Shown: positions 25,448-35,670, counted from the first letter of the stretch. The stretch: 64,000 nucleotides of DNA from Parabacteroides sp. AD58 (GCF_023744375.2 NZ_CP146284.1:2170001-2234000), one strand, 5' to 3'. A program made the numbers and translations. The notes: generated by a model from the letters alone, not told the origin.

Positions 25448-26566
25448 TTACTTCTTTACTTTATAAGTCTCATGAATGGCCTTATCAAACTCAACCCAAT
25501 GTTCATCTGTCATATTAGCCGGAACAAACAGGCTAACACCGGCTGCTCCGGCTTCCATAGAACCACGAACCGCTTCGGCGATTTCAGACGGAACCAGTCC
25601 GTGACCTTCTGGATCTTTAATGTTTGCCTTGTTTTTCCAGTCATGACAGATAAACAAACCACTGTAAATCGGCTTTTCTCCATTTACAGAAGCGACTTCT
25701 TCGGCTGTTATCTCGCCAACCCATGAAGCCGGTTCCAAATAGAAATCATTATAATTCATCGGGAAGAAAGCATCAATGTTCCACTTGTTCCATTCCTGAC
25801 GTACCAGTTTCTTGGCATACGATTCCGGACCCGGGAAAACAGCAGCACTTACTTTCTTACCTTTGGCATGAACGGCATCAGCAATTTTATCAACCAGATT
25901 TGTAATCACATTATAACGGAATTCCTTCCATTCTTCACATTTCGATGGATCTTCAACCGCCTTGATGTCGATACCTGTAGCCGCCTTAAAATCAGCCACA
26001 CACTTATCGCAGTAACAGTAATCGGCCGTCGGATATTCTTCATTCATGACCAGTCCATATTTCTCCCACAAGCCACGAGCTAAAATCACATCCACGTAGC
26101 GGATATAATCCAAATGAATATAATCGACTTCAGGAATATCAGCAATCTTCGAATACTCAGTTACCAGGTAATTGATTACATCCTCATTGTTCGGACACAT
26201 ACATTTGTAATAAGGAACATAAGCCTGCACCTTATAAGCAGATTCGCCCTTACGGTTAACAGCATACCAGGTAGAATCAGCATCAGCTTTCAACATCGTC
26301 GGAATCCACGCATGATATTCCAAGCCGTTGGCATGAGCGATCTTGGCAGCACGAGCATGTTTCTCTACATTAAAACCACCGGCGTTGTAGCACATACCGT
26401 CTAATCCATGAGCCTTCCATTTACTGAAGTCAGATTCGATAGACGCTTCTGTGGCATCATCTCCTTCACCTTGCCAACCATACACCGGAATCTTATTCCC
26501 TGTATTACCCGAACAAGCCGCCAAACTAATAACAGCTGCGGCGATTGCTAAAAATTGCTTTACCAT
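25448..26566 (-). CDS. lipoprotein of the glycosyl-hydrolase-like 10 (GHL10) type
   Basis: 372 residues with a lipobox (AAAVISLAAC) and a TIM-barrel-like body: DFSKWKAHGLDGMCYNAGGF, YHAWIPTMLKAD, VDYIHLDYIRYVD and SAAVFPGPESYAK. Strand-end acids in HLDYIRYVD and FFPMNYNDFY fit the GHL10/DUF187 group, whose members are thought to act on polysaccharides or peptidoglycan-related sugars. A Cys pair, DYCYCDKC, may bind metal or form disulfides. It lies 29 bp after the M16 protease gene and shares its terminator. The substrate is unknown. Confidence 0.7.
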   Translation of the reverse strand: MVKQFLAIAAAVISLAACSGNTGNKIPVYGWQGEGDDATEASIESDFSKWKAHGLDGMCYNAGGFNVEKHARAAKIAHANGLEYHAWIPTMLKADADSTWYAVNRKGESAYKVQAYVPYYKCMCPNNEDVINYLVTEYSKIADIPEVDYIHLDYIRYVDVILARGLWEKYGLVMNEEYPTADYCYCDKCVADFKAATGIDIKAVEDPSKCEEWKEFRYNVITNLVDKIADAVHAKGKKVSAAVFPGPESYAKKLVRQEWNKWNIDAFFPMNYNDFYLEPASWVGEITAEEVASVNGEKPIYSGLFICHDWKNKANIKDPEGHGLVPSEIAEAVRGSMEAGAAGVSLFVPANMTDEHWVEFDKAIHETYKVKK

Positions 26567-26595
26567 AATATTATACTTTACTGATTAAAATGCGT

Positions 26596-29511
26596 TTAAT
26601 AGCCGAACAACGCTTCCTGGGTCAACTTTTCAATCGGGCCATACTCTGCCAAGCCTTTCATGTTCAAATCCTTCTCATCTCCTAAGACAACATACACATA
26701 CTTACGATCTTTTACCCATTTTTCCTGGAAGGCCTTAATATCTGCCAAGGTCATTTGCTGTACCTGTTCAAACAAGGCTTTCCGTGTATCCACAGACAAA
26801 CCTAAATCCTGAGCATACATATAAGCCCAAAGGACATCAGACTTCGTAATTCTCTCGGTACGCAAACGGGTTATCAATGCGTCTTTTGCCAGATCAAATG
26901 CTTTCTCCGATTCAGGCATCTCATTGATGATCTCATCAAAGGCCTTCATGGCATCCAGCATCTTGTCGTTCTGCGTGGCGATAAAGGTACGATAAATATA
27001 TGGATACTGCAACTTTGACGGAGCAATTAAATAGGCGCCGGCCGAATAAGCCAAGCCTCTGGCCTCACGCATTTCCTGGAATACAATAGAATTCATGTTT
27101 CCGCTGAAATATTCATTGTATAAATTCAGTACCGGATCAATGTTTACGTCATATTTTTCACCCCGGTTGGAAATAGCCGAGAAGTAAATCTGCTTGGCAT
27201 CATACTGGGCGAACAGGACTTTATTATCTGTTGTTTCCTGCATCTTGAAGTCTGCTGGAGCCGGAACCGGATTCAGTTTCTCAGGAACCTTATGCTGTTC
27301 GTTGATAATGGCAATTACTTTGTCGGCAGTTTCTGGACCATAATACAGAATCTTATGTTCATACGTATTGATCTGATGAATACGATCAACCAGATCCTGC
27401 GGATTCATCTGCTGCAATTCAGCTGTAGTCAGAACATTTGTCGTCGGAGACTTCGGTCCCCAGATCGCATATTGAATCAAGCGATTGAAATTCTGTCCCT
27501 GATTCAGCTTCGCGTCTTCGCGCTTCTTCAGCATATCCGAAGCCAAGTTTTCGTAGGCTTCCTTATTCACCTGCGCATCAGCCAGCAATTCTTCAAACAG
27601 AGCCATGGCCTTCGGCATATTCTCGGCCAGACCATCCAATGTCACATACGTACGGTCTGCTCCCGGATGAACACCGAATGAACAAGCCAATTGATAGAAT
27701 TCCATATTGATTTCCTGAAGCGATTTCTTTGAAGTGCCTAAATACTTCAGGTATTCAAAGGCTGTACCCATGGCTTTATCATTGTTATTACCCATATCGA
27801 ACACATACAGCAAGGAGAACAGATCGTTCGAAGTATTCTGCTTGTATAAGACTGGAATACCAGACTTGGCGGTCAGCTTGCTCAGGTCCTTATCGAAATC
27901 CAAGAATACCGGCTCAATCGGAGTGACCTGTGAAGCCTGAATCTCTTTCAAGAAGGCACTTGCGCTGTCACGATTCATGACAATCGGTGTAATCTGCGGT
28001 TTTTCTATCTTCTTTTCGTTCGGATCTTTTCCCTGACGTTTATATATCAAGGCATAATTATCCCCAAAGTACTTATTGGCAAAATCAACAATCTGCTGTT
28101 TTGTCACCTTACTCATACGAGTCAGCTGTTCTACTTCATCCTTCCAATCAGATTTACTGATAAAGGCATTCACGAACATATCCGCACGTCCGCTGTTCGA
28201 ATCCAACTGATACATCTGCATCAACTTGAAGTTGTTGATGGCTGCTTCCAGCAGGCTTTCATCGAAGTCTCCTTTCTTCAGTTTTTCCACTTCTGCCAAG
28301 AAGAGATCCTTTACTTCATCCAGCGTCTGACCCTGCTTCGGTGTTCCGCCGATGATGAAAGCATCATAATCAGCCAAACCATATATTCCGGCATAGCAAT
28401 TCAGGACTTTCTGCTGCTGAATCAAATCGACATCCAACAAGCCGGCCTTATCATTGTTCATAATCAATGACACCAGATTTAACAAGTCTTCCTGTGCGAC
28501 CGACGACTTACCGGGGAAACGCCAGCCCATCATCAGATTTTCGGCTTCCAGACCTAATACTTCCTTCACCACCGGAGCTTTAACAGGTGATTCGTGTGTA
28601 ACAGGCAAGGCCGGCAGATTCGGATTCGGTTTCAGGTGGCCAAAGTATTTCTGAATGATAGCAATTGTCTGGTCCGGATCCAGATCACCCGACATACAGA
28701 TGGCCATGTTATTCGGTACATACCAGGTCTTATGGTAATTCTTGATATTCGTGATTGACGGGTTCTTCAGATTTTCCTGTGTTCCCAACACCGTCTGTGT
28801 TCCATACGGATGATCGGGGAACAAAGCCGACAAGATTGCTTCAAACACTTTCCGGCTGTCGCTCGTCAACGACATATTCTTCTCTTCATAGACAGTTTCC
28901 AATTCGGTATGGAAACCACGAATGACCGTATTCTCAAAGCGGTCGGCCTGTATTTTCGCCCAGTTATCAATCTGGTTTGAAGGGATATCTTCTACATAAA
29001 CCGTCTGGTCAAAACCGGTATAGGCGTTCGTCCCGGTAGCACCAATGGCAGCCATCAGTTTATCATATTCATTGGGAATAGCCAATTTGGATGCTTCATA
29101 AGACACACTGTCGATCTGATGATAGATCGCTTCCCTTTCTGCTTCGTCGGTCGTTTGACGATAGACTTCAAACAGCCGTTCGATCTCATCCAGCATCGGC
29201 TTTTCCTTTTCATAATCCTGCGTTCCGAAATGAGTCGTTCCTTTGAACATCAGATGCTCAAAGTAATGCGCCAATCCAGTTGTTTCTGCCGGATCATTCT
29301 TTCCCCCCACTCTCACCGCGATATACGTCTGAATACGCGGCGTCTCTTTGTTTACGGTTAAATACACTTTCAGCCCATTGTCTAAGGTATAAATACGGGC
29401 TTTCATCGGATCATTGGGAACCGATTCATAAGGAACTGAAGCATTCTTCGTACATGCCGACAGCACACATAGGAAGAAAGCAATTCCTAACCAATAACTA
29501 ATCTTATACAT
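26596..29511 (-). CDS. M16 family zinc metallopeptidase lipoprotein
   Basis: 971 residues, two M16 halves in one chain like pitrilysin. The lipobox ends at Cys20 (LCVLSAC). The inverted zinc motif HxxEH is H82-Y-F-E85-H86 in GLAHYFEHLMF, with the third ligand expected in the ELETVYEEKNM segment. The second half (from about residue 520) lacks HxxEH and should be the inactive partner that closes the chamber. Family members degrade peptides in the periplasm or at the outer membrane. It is the first gene of a two-gene unit with the GHL10-like gene. Confidence 0.93.
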   Translation of the reverse strand: MYKISYWLGIAFFLCVLSACTKNASVPYESVPNDPMKARIYTLDNGLKVYLTVNKETPRIQTYIAVRVGGKNDPAETTGLAHYFEHLMFKGTTHFGTQDYEKEKPMLDEIERLFEVYRQTTDEAEREAIYHQIDSVSYEASKLAIPNEYDKLMAAIGATGTNAYTGFDQTVYVEDIPSNQIDNWAKIQADRFENTVIRGFHTELETVYEEKNMSLTSDSRKVFEAILSALFPDHPYGTQTVLGTQENLKNPSITNIKNYHKTWYVPNNMAICMSGDLDPDQTIAIIQKYFGHLKPNPNLPALPVTHESPVKAPVVKEVLGLEAENLMMGWRFPGKSSVAQEDLLNLVSLIMNNDKAGLLDVDLIQQQKVLNCYAGIYGLADYDAFIIGGTPKQGQTLDEVKDLFLAEVEKLKKGDFDESLLEAAINNFKLMQMYQLDSNSGRADMFVNAFISKSDWKDEVEQLTRMSKVTKQQIVDFANKYFGDNYALIYKRQGKDPNEKKIEKPQITPIVMNRDSASAFLKEIQASQVTPIEPVFLDFDKDLSKLTAKSGIPVLYKQNTSNDLFSLLYVFDMGNNNDKAMGTAFEYLKYLGTSKKSLQEINMEFYQLACSFGVHPGADRTYVTLDGLAENMPKAMALFEELLADAQVNKEAYENLASDMLKKREDAKLNQGQNFNRLIQYAIWGPKSPTTNVLTTAELQQMNPQDLVDRIHQINTYEHKILYYGPETADKVIAIINEQHKVPEKLNPVPAPADFKMQETTDNKVLFAQYDAKQIYFSAISNRGEKYDVNIDPVLNLYNEYFSGNMNSIVFQEMREARGLAYSAGAYLIAPSKLQYPYIYRTFIATQNDKMLDAMKAFDEIINEMPESEKAFDLAKDALITRLRTERITKSDVLWAYMYAQDLGLSVDTRKALFEQVQQMTLADIKAFQEKWVKDRKYVYVVLGDEKDLNMKGLAEYGPIEKLTQEALFGY

Positions 29512-29606
29512 ACCTATTATGTTTTTATGATACGGTTACAAATATCTACAAAAAACCTCACATAAACACAGCCTTATCCAGGAAAACATTTCTAATAAAA
29601 AATAAA

Positions 29607-29650
29607 AGAGGAATGTTTTCAGGTATTGAAACCCCGAAAACATCCCTCTT
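29607..29650 (-). terminator. metK terminator
   Basis: AGAGGAATGTTTTC (29607-29620) pairs with GAAAACATCCCTCT (29636-29649) with one mismatch. On the minus strand the stem is followed by TTTATTTTTTATT. Confidence 0.85.
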
Positions 29651-29677
29651 GAAAGACTACTTCCGATAAACGGATAT

Positions 29678-30967
29678 TTACTTCAAGCCAAAAGCTTCTT
29701 TTACTTTATCTACATAATCCAGCTTTTCCCAGGTAAACAGCTCTACTTCGCAGACAACCGGTTCCGGAATATATCTGGAATTAAACACTTTCTTTACAAC
29801 CTGCGGTGTACGTCCCATGTGACCATAAGAAGCCGTCTCGAAATAAATCGGATTCCGTAATTTCAGACGTTCTTCAATAGCTTTCGGACGCATATCAAAG
29901 ATTTCCCATACCTTGGCTGCAATCTCTCCATCCGTCATATTTACATGCGAACGGCCATAGGTATTTACAAAGATATTCACCGGTTCAGCCACACCAATCG
30001 CATAGGAAACCTGTACCAGCACTTCATCAGCCACTCCGGCTGCCACCAGATTCTTGGCAATATGACGGGCAGCATAAGCCGCTGAACGGTCTACTTTCGA
30101 AGGATCTTTTCCGGAGAAAGCTCCACCACCGTGAGCGCCTTTTCCACCGTAAGTATCCACAATAATCTTTCGGCCCGTCAATCCGGTATCACCATGAGGA
30201 CCACCGATGACGAACTTACCTGTCGGATTTACATGATAAATAATCTGATCGTCGAACAAAGCCTGTACATGAGGCGGATATTGTGCCTTTACGCGAGGCA
30301 CCAGTATATTCTTAACGTCAGCCTTGATCTTATCCTGCATGGCCTTGTCGGCTTCTTCTTGAGAAATCCCCTTCGGACCAATGAATTCATCGTGCTGTGT
30401 AGAGATAACGATGGTATCAATCCGCAACGGACGGCCGTTATCATCATATTCAATGGTTACCTGACTCTTGGCATCCGGACGCAGATACGGCATCAGGCGC
30501 GGTTCATTTTTACGAATATTCGCCAATTCCAGCAACAGACTATGTGCCAAATCCAAAGCCAACGGCATATAATTAGCTGTTTCATTGGTGGCATAACCAA
30601 ACATCATACCTTGGTCGCCCGCTCCCTGATCATACGGATTCTCACGTTCTACGCCTCGGTTGATATCTCCACTCTGCTCATGAATAGAAGAGAAAACACC
30701 GCATGATTTGGCTTCAAACTGGTATTCACTTTTCGTATAACCAATCTTTTCAATCACGTGGCGGGCCACTTCCTGCACATCAACATACGCATTTGATTTA
30801 ACTTCTCCAGCCAAGACAACCTGCCCGGTTGTAACAAGGGTTTCGCAAGCTACTTTCGAGTTTTTGTCGTACGCCAAAAACTCATCCAGCAAAGCATCCG
30901 ATATCTGATCGGCTACTTTATCGGGGTGTCCTTCTGACACCGATTCGGAGGTAAATAAATAACTCAT
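29678..30967 (-). CDS. metK: S-adenosylmethionine synthetase
   Basis: Makes S-adenosylmethionine from methionine and ATP. The 429 residues contain [21 protein letters not shown] (ATP and Mg site), [14 protein letters not shown], the P-loop-like [20 protein letters not shown] and [18 protein letters not shown]. The length is slightly above the usual 380-400, as is common in Bacteroidota. The 5' leader of about 140 nt carries a probable SAM-II riboswitch, so expression is likely reduced when SAM is plentiful. A strong terminator follows. Confidence 0.98.
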   Translation of the reverse strand: MSYLFTSESVSEGHPDKVADQISDALLDEFLAYDKNSKVACETLVTTGQVVLAGEVKSNAYVDVQEVARHVIEKIGYTKSEYQFEAKSCGVFSSIHEQSGDINRGVERENPYDQGAGDQGMMFGYATNETANYMPLALDLAHSLLLELANIRKNEPRLMPYLRPDAKSQVTIEYDDNGRPLRIDTIVISTQHDEFIGPKGISQEEADKAMQDKIKADVKNILVPRVKAQYPPHVQALFDDQIIYHVNPTGKFVIGGPHGDTGLTGRKIIVDTYGGKGAHGGGAFSGKDPSKVDRSAAYAARHIAKNLVAAGVADEVLVQVSYAIGVAEPVNIFVNTYGRSHVNMTDGEIAAKVWEIFDMRPKAIEERLKLRNPIYFETASYGHMGRTPQVVKKVFNSRYIPEPVVCEVELFTWEKLDYVDKVKEAFGLK

Positions 30968-31055
30968 TACTTAGATAATTAATATAAAATAAATTAGTAA
31001 TGAATTGATTGGGGAAAGAAACATGTTTGCCTAACGGCACAAAAAAAGAAAGATT

Positions 31056-31103
31056 GTTTTTAGCATTTTTTCCTGTGGTTGCAAGCGCACAAATCTATCC
31101 ACG
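31056..31103 (-). promoter_or_regulatory. probable SAM-II riboswitch in the metK leader
   Basis: Read on the minus strand, the order of conserved blocks matches SAM-II as I remember it: CGTGG (31103-31099), GATTTG (31095-31090), GCTTGCAACCAC (31086-31075), an A-rich linker, and GCTAAA (31064-31059). GTGG pairs with CCAC as P1, and the GCTAAA tail would form the pseudoknot. It starts about 10 nt after the predicted start of transcription and precedes metK, the SAM-producing enzyme. P1 is short (4 pairs) and there is a small insertion after CGTGG compared with the usual form. About 90 nt separate it from the ATG, so the control mechanism is unclear. Confidence 0.7.
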
Positions 31104-31116
31104 TCAATTCAAGGCG

Positions 31117-31124
31117 CAAAGATA
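31117..31124 (-). promoter_or_regulatory. -7 element of metK
   Basis: TATCTTTG on the minus strand; transcription would start near 31110, just ahead of the riboswitch blocks. A clear -33 TTG is missing. Confidence 0.55.
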
Positions 31125-31169
31125 GTATTTATATGAAATATCTATACACTATCTTGCGTTAATTTCCCT

Positions 31170-31358
31170 TTATTTTTTCTTTTGCGTGTTACGCAAGGCT
31201 TTCTTCAGCTTAAAGCCGGCTCTCATTTTGGCGGCTCCAGAGCCATGCGTGCCGCGAAGGAAGTCCGACATCTTCGGTTTCCGGTTTCCTTTCGGTTCTT
31301 CGGCTTTCTTCTTGAAGACCATACCGCCACCGGTTATGATTCGTTCTATATCGTTCAT
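31170..31358 (-). CDS. small basic protein, unknown function
   Basis: 62 residues, very rich in Lys and Arg (FKKKAEEPKGNRKPKMSDFL, RAGFKLKKALRNTQKKK), with a central RGTHGSGAAKM segment. It has no membrane helix and no motif I know. It lies 27 bp after folK in the same direction and ends before the metK promoter, so it would be the last gene of the ftsX-folK operon. Basic composition suggests RNA or DNA binding, but that is a guess. Coding status is moderately likely. Confidence 0.5.
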   Translation of the reverse strand: MNDIERIITGGGMVFKKKAEEPKGNRKPKMSDFLRGTHGSGAAKMRAGFKLKKALRNTQKKK

Positions 31359-31385
31359 ATATATTGAATTTGTAAGTTCTTTATC

Positions 31386-31862
31386 TTATGAATCCTGTTC
31401 GGTCAATAACTCCATATACAACTCATACATACTTTTCTGCAGGACCGGATGAACCAGTGAAGGAGCAATCTCTGCCAACGGCTGCATCACAAACAAACGC
31501 TGCTGCATCAGCGGATGCGGTACAACCAGCTCTTCCGTATGTATGATTTCATTGCCATACAGCAATATATCAATATCAATAATCCGGTCATGGTACGAAC
31601 CGTCACTTTTCTGCGTCCGCCCCATTTCCCGCTCAATCTGCTGAGTCAGGTGAAGCAGCTCCATCGGCGAACAGCTGGTTTCCAATTCCAATGCGGCATT
31701 CAGAAAGGTATTCTCTGAATCAAAACCCCACGGCTCGGTTTCATAAAAAGAAGAAAGGGACAGGACATCTCCTGCCCTTTCAGCCAACAGCGCGGCGGCT
31801 GTCACCATATTTTTCCGCTTGTTACCGATGTTCGTACCTAATCCCAGGTAAACTGATGCCAT
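31386..31862 (-). CDS. folK: 2-amino-4-hydroxy-6-hydroxymethyldihydropteridine diphosphokinase
   Basis: Transfers pyrophosphate from ATP to the pterin in folate synthesis. The 158 residues show YLGLGTNIGNKRKNM, SSFYETEPWGF, FLNAALELET, QQIEREMGRTQKSDGSYHDR, the metal-binding DIDILLYG and VPHPLMQQRLFVMQPLAEI. Length is normal. It lies 8 bp after queA in the operon. Confidence 0.95.
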   Translation of the reverse strand: MASVYLGLGTNIGNKRKNMVTAAALLAERAGDVLSLSSFYETEPWGFDSENTFLNAALELETSCSPMELLHLTQQIEREMGRTQKSDGSYHDRIIDIDILLYGNEIIHTEELVVPHPLMQQRLFVMQPLAEIAPSLVHPVLQKSMYELYMELLTEQDS

Positions 31863-31870
31863 ACTTTTCT

Positions 31871-32920
31871 TTACAGGATTAACATGGCATCGCCATAGGC
31901 ACCGAACTTGTAGCCTTCTTTCAAAGCCACATCGTATGCATCCATAATCAATTCATAACCTCCAAACGAGGCAGTCATCATCAACAATGTTGACAACGGC
32001 ATGTGGAAATTGGTTACCATGCTGGTTGCCACACTGAAATCATACGGTGGGAAAATGAACTTATTGGTCCATCCTTCAAACTCTTTCAAATGTCCGTCGG
32101 TACTGACAGCCGTTTCGATAGCCCGCATAACAGAAGTACCAACGGCACAGATCTGGTTGTTTGAATCTTTAGCGGCATTCACTGTTTCAACAACATCGGC
32201 ATTGACAAACATCTGTTCTGAATCCATCTTGTGTTTCGTCAGGTCTTCCACATCAATTTCCCGGAAGTTACCCAATCCGCAGTGCAGTGTCAGGAAGGCA
32301 AAACGGCAATCCTTGATCTCCAGACGCTTCATCAATTCACGGCTGAAGTGCAGACCGGCAGCCGGTGCCACAACAGCGCCTTCTTCGGTAGCAAAAATAT
32401 TCTGATACCGCTCTTCATCATCCGGCTCAACCGGACGGTCGATGTATTTTGGCAGCGGCGTTTCACCCAAGCTATACAATACTTTCTTAAAGTCATCGTG
32501 ATTGCCGTCGTACAAGAAACGCAGCGTACGACCACGCGAAGTGGTATTATCAATCACCTCAGCCACCATAGAATCATCTTCTCCGAAATAAAGCTTGTTT
32601 CCGATACGAATCTTCCGGGCCGGATCAACCAGCACATCCCACAAACGCAACTCTTCATTCAATTCACGAAGCAAAAACACTTCGATGCGAGCCCCTGTTT
32701 TCTCTTTGTTACCGTACAGACGGGCAGGAAATACACGGGTATTATTAAAAATGAATACATCTTTTGGTCCAAAATAATCCAGAATCTCTTTAAAGATCCG
32801 ATGTTCAATCGTTCCTGTCTTGCGGTTAACAACCATTAATCGGGACTCATCTCTGTTTTTCGACGGATATAAAGCGATTTGTTCCGTCGGCAAATTAAAT
32901 TTGAATTTAGAGAGCTTCAT
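31871..32920 (-). CDS. queA: tRNA preQ1(34) S-adenosylmethionine ribosyltransferase-isomerase
   Basis: Adds the ribosyl part of SAM to preQ1 in tRNA, giving epoxyqueuosine. The 349 residues include [62 protein letters not shown] and [13 protein letters not shown], all characteristic. It joins truB in an operon with a tRNA modification flavour. It consumes SAM, and metK lies just downstream, but the two seem to be separate transcription units. Confidence 0.96.
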   Translation of the reverse strand: MKLSKFKFNLPTEQIALYPSKNRDESRLMVVNRKTGTIEHRIFKEILDYFGPKDVFIFNNTRVFPARLYGNKEKTGARIEVFLLRELNEELRLWDVLVDPARKIRIGNKLYFGEDDSMVAEVIDNTTSRGRTLRFLYDGNHDDFKKVLYSLGETPLPKYIDRPVEPDDEERYQNIFATEEGAVVAPAAGLHFSRELMKRLEIKDCRFAFLTLHCGLGNFREIDVEDLTKHKMDSEQMFVNADVVETVNAAKDSNNQICAVGTSVMRAIETAVSTDGHLKEFEGWTNKFIFPPYDFSVATSMVTNFHMPLSTLLMMTASFGGYELIMDAYDVALKEGYKFGAYGDAMLIL

Positions 32921-32952
32921 ACTTTATATATCTATTTATATCGTTTTACTTA

Positions 32953-33657
32953 TCATTTTACTTCCTCAGCCGGGACCTCACGGTCCAGAAAGGCATCTAT
33001 ATCTTCCGGATTCATGCACTGATCTAATGTTACATCGCCCACACGGGTTCTTTCCAATGCGATCAAATGCGCTCCCGAATGCAAGGCTATTCCAATATCG
33101 CGTGCCAAAGCCCGGATATAAGTTCCCTTGCTGCATACGACCCGGATTTTAATTACCGGCAGCTCACACGACAACAGTTCTATCTCATCAATCACCAATG
33201 TTTTGGCTTTCAAAGGTACTTCTTCCCCATTACGGGCTAATTCATACGCTCTTTTTCCTTCTATCTTACAAGCCGAAAAAACGGGTGGAACTTGCTCAAT
33301 GGTTCCCACAAACTGCTTCAAGACGTATTCCACCAGTTCCCGTGTAATATGTTCAGTCGGATACACGGCATCAACTTCCTTTTCCAGATCAAACGAAGGC
33401 GTTGTTTCACCCAACTTCAGCGTTGCCACGTATTCTTTCGTCTGAAACTGAAATTCATCAATCCGCTTGGTGGCTTTTCCCGTACACACAATCATCACAC
33501 CCGTCGCCAAGGGGTCTAATGTTCCGGCATGACCAACTTTTATTTTCTTTACCTTCAACTTCCTCGACAACTTATAGCGGAACTTGTTCACCAAATCGAA
33601 CGACGTCCAAGTCAGCGGCTTGTTGAAGAACAAAACTTCTCCAGCAATAAAATCCAT
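32953..33657 (-). CDS. truB: tRNA pseudouridine(55) synthase
   Basis: Makes pseudouridine 55 in the T-loop of tRNAs. 234 residues, with GEVLFFNKPLTWTSFDLVNK, catalytic Asp48 in VGHAGTLDPLATGVM, VPPVFSACKIEGKRAYELAR and CSKGTYIRALARDIG. The C-terminal PUA-like tail is short, as in other Bacteroidota. It is located 32 bp upstream of queA. Confidence 0.96.
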   Translation of the reverse strand: MDFIAGEVLFFNKPLTWTSFDLVNKFRYKLSRKLKVKKIKVGHAGTLDPLATGVMIVCTGKATKRIDEFQFQTKEYVATLKLGETTPSFDLEKEVDAVYPTEHITRELVEYVLKQFVGTIEQVPPVFSACKIEGKRAYELARNGEEVPLKAKTLVIDEIELLSCELPVIKIRVVCSKGTYIRALARDIGIALHSGAHLIALERTRVGDVTLDQCMNPEDIDAFLDREVPAEEVK

Positions 33658-33718
33658 CTATTATCTTTTATTCTCCAGAGCAGAACAGGACCGTCACGCA
33701 CCTCTTCTGCCTGTCAAA

Positions 33719-33758
33719 ACTTATAAACTTAAAAACTCAAGAACTTACAAACTCAAAA
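33719..33758. repeat. 8-bp tandem repeat across the uppP stop codon
   Basis: Five consecutive 8-bp units: ACTTATAA, ACTTAAAA, ACTCAAGA, ACTTACAA, ACTCAAAA. The uppP stop (33745-33747) lies inside, so the last residues of UppP (FLSL) are encoded by the repeat. A related repeat precedes der at 43631-43662. Confidence 0.7.
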
Positions 33759-34539
33759 ATATCGTCACCGCACCGGCTATCGCACAGTAAATGGCAAAGT
33801 AGATCAGCTTTCCTTTCTTTACAATATTAATCATCCACTTACAAGCCAGGCAACCGGAAACGAAAGCTGCCACAAAACCGATGGCCAACGAACTGGCAGG
33901 AATATCACCGCCCAGACTTTCTCCATGCATCATCTTCAGCAGATCCAGCAAGGCTTCGCCTAAAATTGGAGGAATCACCATCAGAAAGGAGAATTGGGCC
34001 AAATGTTCCTTTTTATTTCCCAACAGCAGTCCGGTTGCAATCGTACTGCCCGAACGAGAAAGTCCCGGCATCACGGCACAAGCCTGCGCCAATCCGATAA
34101 TGAAAGCATCGCGCAAAGAGATCTTTTCCTTTTGCCGCGGTTTTGCATAATAGGAAAATGCCAGCAGCAAAGCCGTCAGCAACAACATACAGCCGACAAC
34201 CAGCAAACCGGAACCAAATATATCTTCTACCGTATCCTTGAAGAAAACGCCCACAATACCTACCGGAATCATGGAAACCACGATATTCAGGACATAGCGT
34301 GTTTCGTCGTTCATCTCAAAGCGGAACAAGCCTTTAAATATCCAGGCGATTTCCTTCCATAAAACGACGAGGGTACTTAATACGGTTGCGATATGTACCA
34401 GAATCGTAAACGATAGACTTTCTTCTCCTTTAATGCCAAACAAGGCAGAACCGATTGCCAAATGGCCACTACTACTTACCGGCAAATATTCTGTCAGACC
34501 CTGCAACAAACCCAGGATCAAGGCTTCCAATCCATTCAT
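33745..34539 (-). CDS. uppP: undecaprenyl-diphosphatase
   Basis: Integral membrane phosphatase (BacA family) that recycles the lipid carrier for peptidoglycan and other surface polymers. 264 residues with [20 protein letters not shown], the second motif [15 protein letters not shown], and about eight hydrophobic helices. The start ATG overlaps the stop of the DUF3098 gene (ATGA), implying coupled translation. Confidence 0.96.
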   Translation of the reverse strand: MNGLEALILGLLQGLTEYLPVSSSGHLAIGSALFGIKGEESLSFTILVHIATVLSTLVVLWKEIAWIFKGLFRFEMNDETRYVLNIVVSMIPVGIVGVFFKDTVEDIFGSGLLVVGCMLLLTALLLAFSYYAKPRQKEKISLRDAFIIGLAQACAVMPGLSRSGSTIATGLLLGNKKEHLAQFSFLMVIPPILGEALLDLLKMMHGESLGGDIPASSLAIGFVAAFVSGCLACKWMINIVKKGKLIYFAIYCAIAGAVTIFLSL

Positions 34540-34778
34540 TCTTCAGTCGTCGTCTTATCGTTACTCTTCTTCAGGATACCATATACTACGGCTATGAAAC
34601 CAATCACGGTCACAATAGGAGCTACCACAATCCGACGAGCGTCGAATATAGCCGGATTAAACGTATCATCACCCGAACCTCCACCGCTCATCAGTATAAA
34701 ACCGATGATAATCAGTACAACGGCTCCCGCAATCAGGATAAAATTCTCTTTTCCAAAAGCAAAATCTCTTTTCGCCAT
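34536..34778 (-). CDS. DUF3098 family small membrane protein
   Basis: 80 residues from the ATG at 34778 ([15 protein letters not shown]), with two hydrophobic helices ([19 protein letters not shown] and [20 protein letters not shown]) separated by a Gly/Ser/Asp loop. It is typical of DUF3098, found between ftsX and uppP in many Bacteroidota. The function is unknown; the position suggests a role in envelope or division. It lies 13 bp after ftsX. Confidence 0.9.
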   Translation of the reverse strand: MAKRDFAFGKENFILIAGAVVLIIIGFILMSGGGSGDDTFNPAIFDARRIVVAPIVTVIGFIAVVYGILKKSNDKTTTEE

Positions 34779-34791
34779 AGTTTCTTTACTC

Positions 34792-35670
34792 TTAAATATA
34801 ATATAATTTGTCAAAACTCATCCGCAGATATTTGTTGACCGATACAATCGTTGCCAGCACCGACAACAGGATGCCCAGCAACAAGACTGCGGTATATACA
34901 ATTAATAACGTAGGAATATCCAATATTTGTATAAAGCCCGTCAGTTCTGCCTGCAAATAATACAAGGCAGCCGTCAGCATACAGATAGCCAAAACAGCCG
35001 CAATGATCCCGCTCACCACATTGTACCAGATAAATGGCCTTCGGATAAAACCGGCCGTTGCACCTACCAGACGCATCGTATGAATCAAGAATCGTTTGGA
35101 ATAAATTAGCAAACGGATGGTATTGCTGATCAGCACAAACGAAATAATCATCAGGATTGCCGCCAGTCCCAGCAGCACCAGACCAACACGCTTCATATTA
35201 TGCTGCACCAGCTCCATCATGTCTTTCCGATACAGCAGTTCGGAGACGGATGTGTAGTTTTTAATCTTGTTCTCAATGAGTTTCAGGCTGTCCGGATTGG
35301 CGTATTCAGAATGCAGTTTCACTTCGATTGAAGCCTGCAACGGGTTAAAGCCTAAGAAATTCTCCGGATTCTCGCCCAATTCATCCTCCAGTTCGCGGGC
35401 CGCTTGTTCTTTAGAAATATATTCAGTGGATTTAATATAAGGAAGAGACTCCAGATTCTTCTGCATCCGCTTCACATCCAGGTCGCCTACATTATCCTTC
35501 AGGACAATCGAAAACGACATATTTTCTTTCACATATACCGATAGTTTGTTTCCCAACAATCCCATCAGGATAATCAAACCCATCAGGAAAAGAACCAGCG
35601 CAATACTTATAATTGAAGTAAAGCGGGAATGAAAGAATGAAACAGCACTAACTTTCTTATTATCAGCCAT
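34792..35670 (-). CDS. ftsX: cell division protein FtsX
   Basis: Membrane part of the FtsEX complex, which activates peptidoglycan hydrolases at the septum. From MADNKKVSAVSFF it has 292 residues: an N-terminal helix, an extracytoplasmic domain (ENMSFSIVLKDNVGDLDVKR, TEYISKEQAARELEDELGEN) and three C-terminal helices with the FtsX signature IYSKRFLIHTMRLVGATAGFI. Start at 35670; an in-frame codon 9 bp upstream is less likely. It leads the ftsX-DUF3098-uppP-truB-queA-folK operon. ftsE is not adjacent. Confidence 0.94.
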   Translation of the reverse strand: MADNKKVSAVSFFHSRFTSIISIALVLFLMGLIILMGLLGNKLSVYVKENMSFSIVLKDNVGDLDVKRMQKNLESLPYIKSTEYISKEQAARELEDELGENPENFLGFNPLQASIEVKLHSEYANPDSLKLIENKIKNYTSVSELLYRKDMMELVQHNMKRVGLVLLGLAAILMIISFVLISNTIRLLIYSKRFLIHTMRLVGATAGFIRRPFIWYNVVSGIIAAVLAICMLTAALYYLQAELTGFIQILDIPTLLIVYTAVLLLGILLSVLATIVSVNKYLRMSFDKLYYI

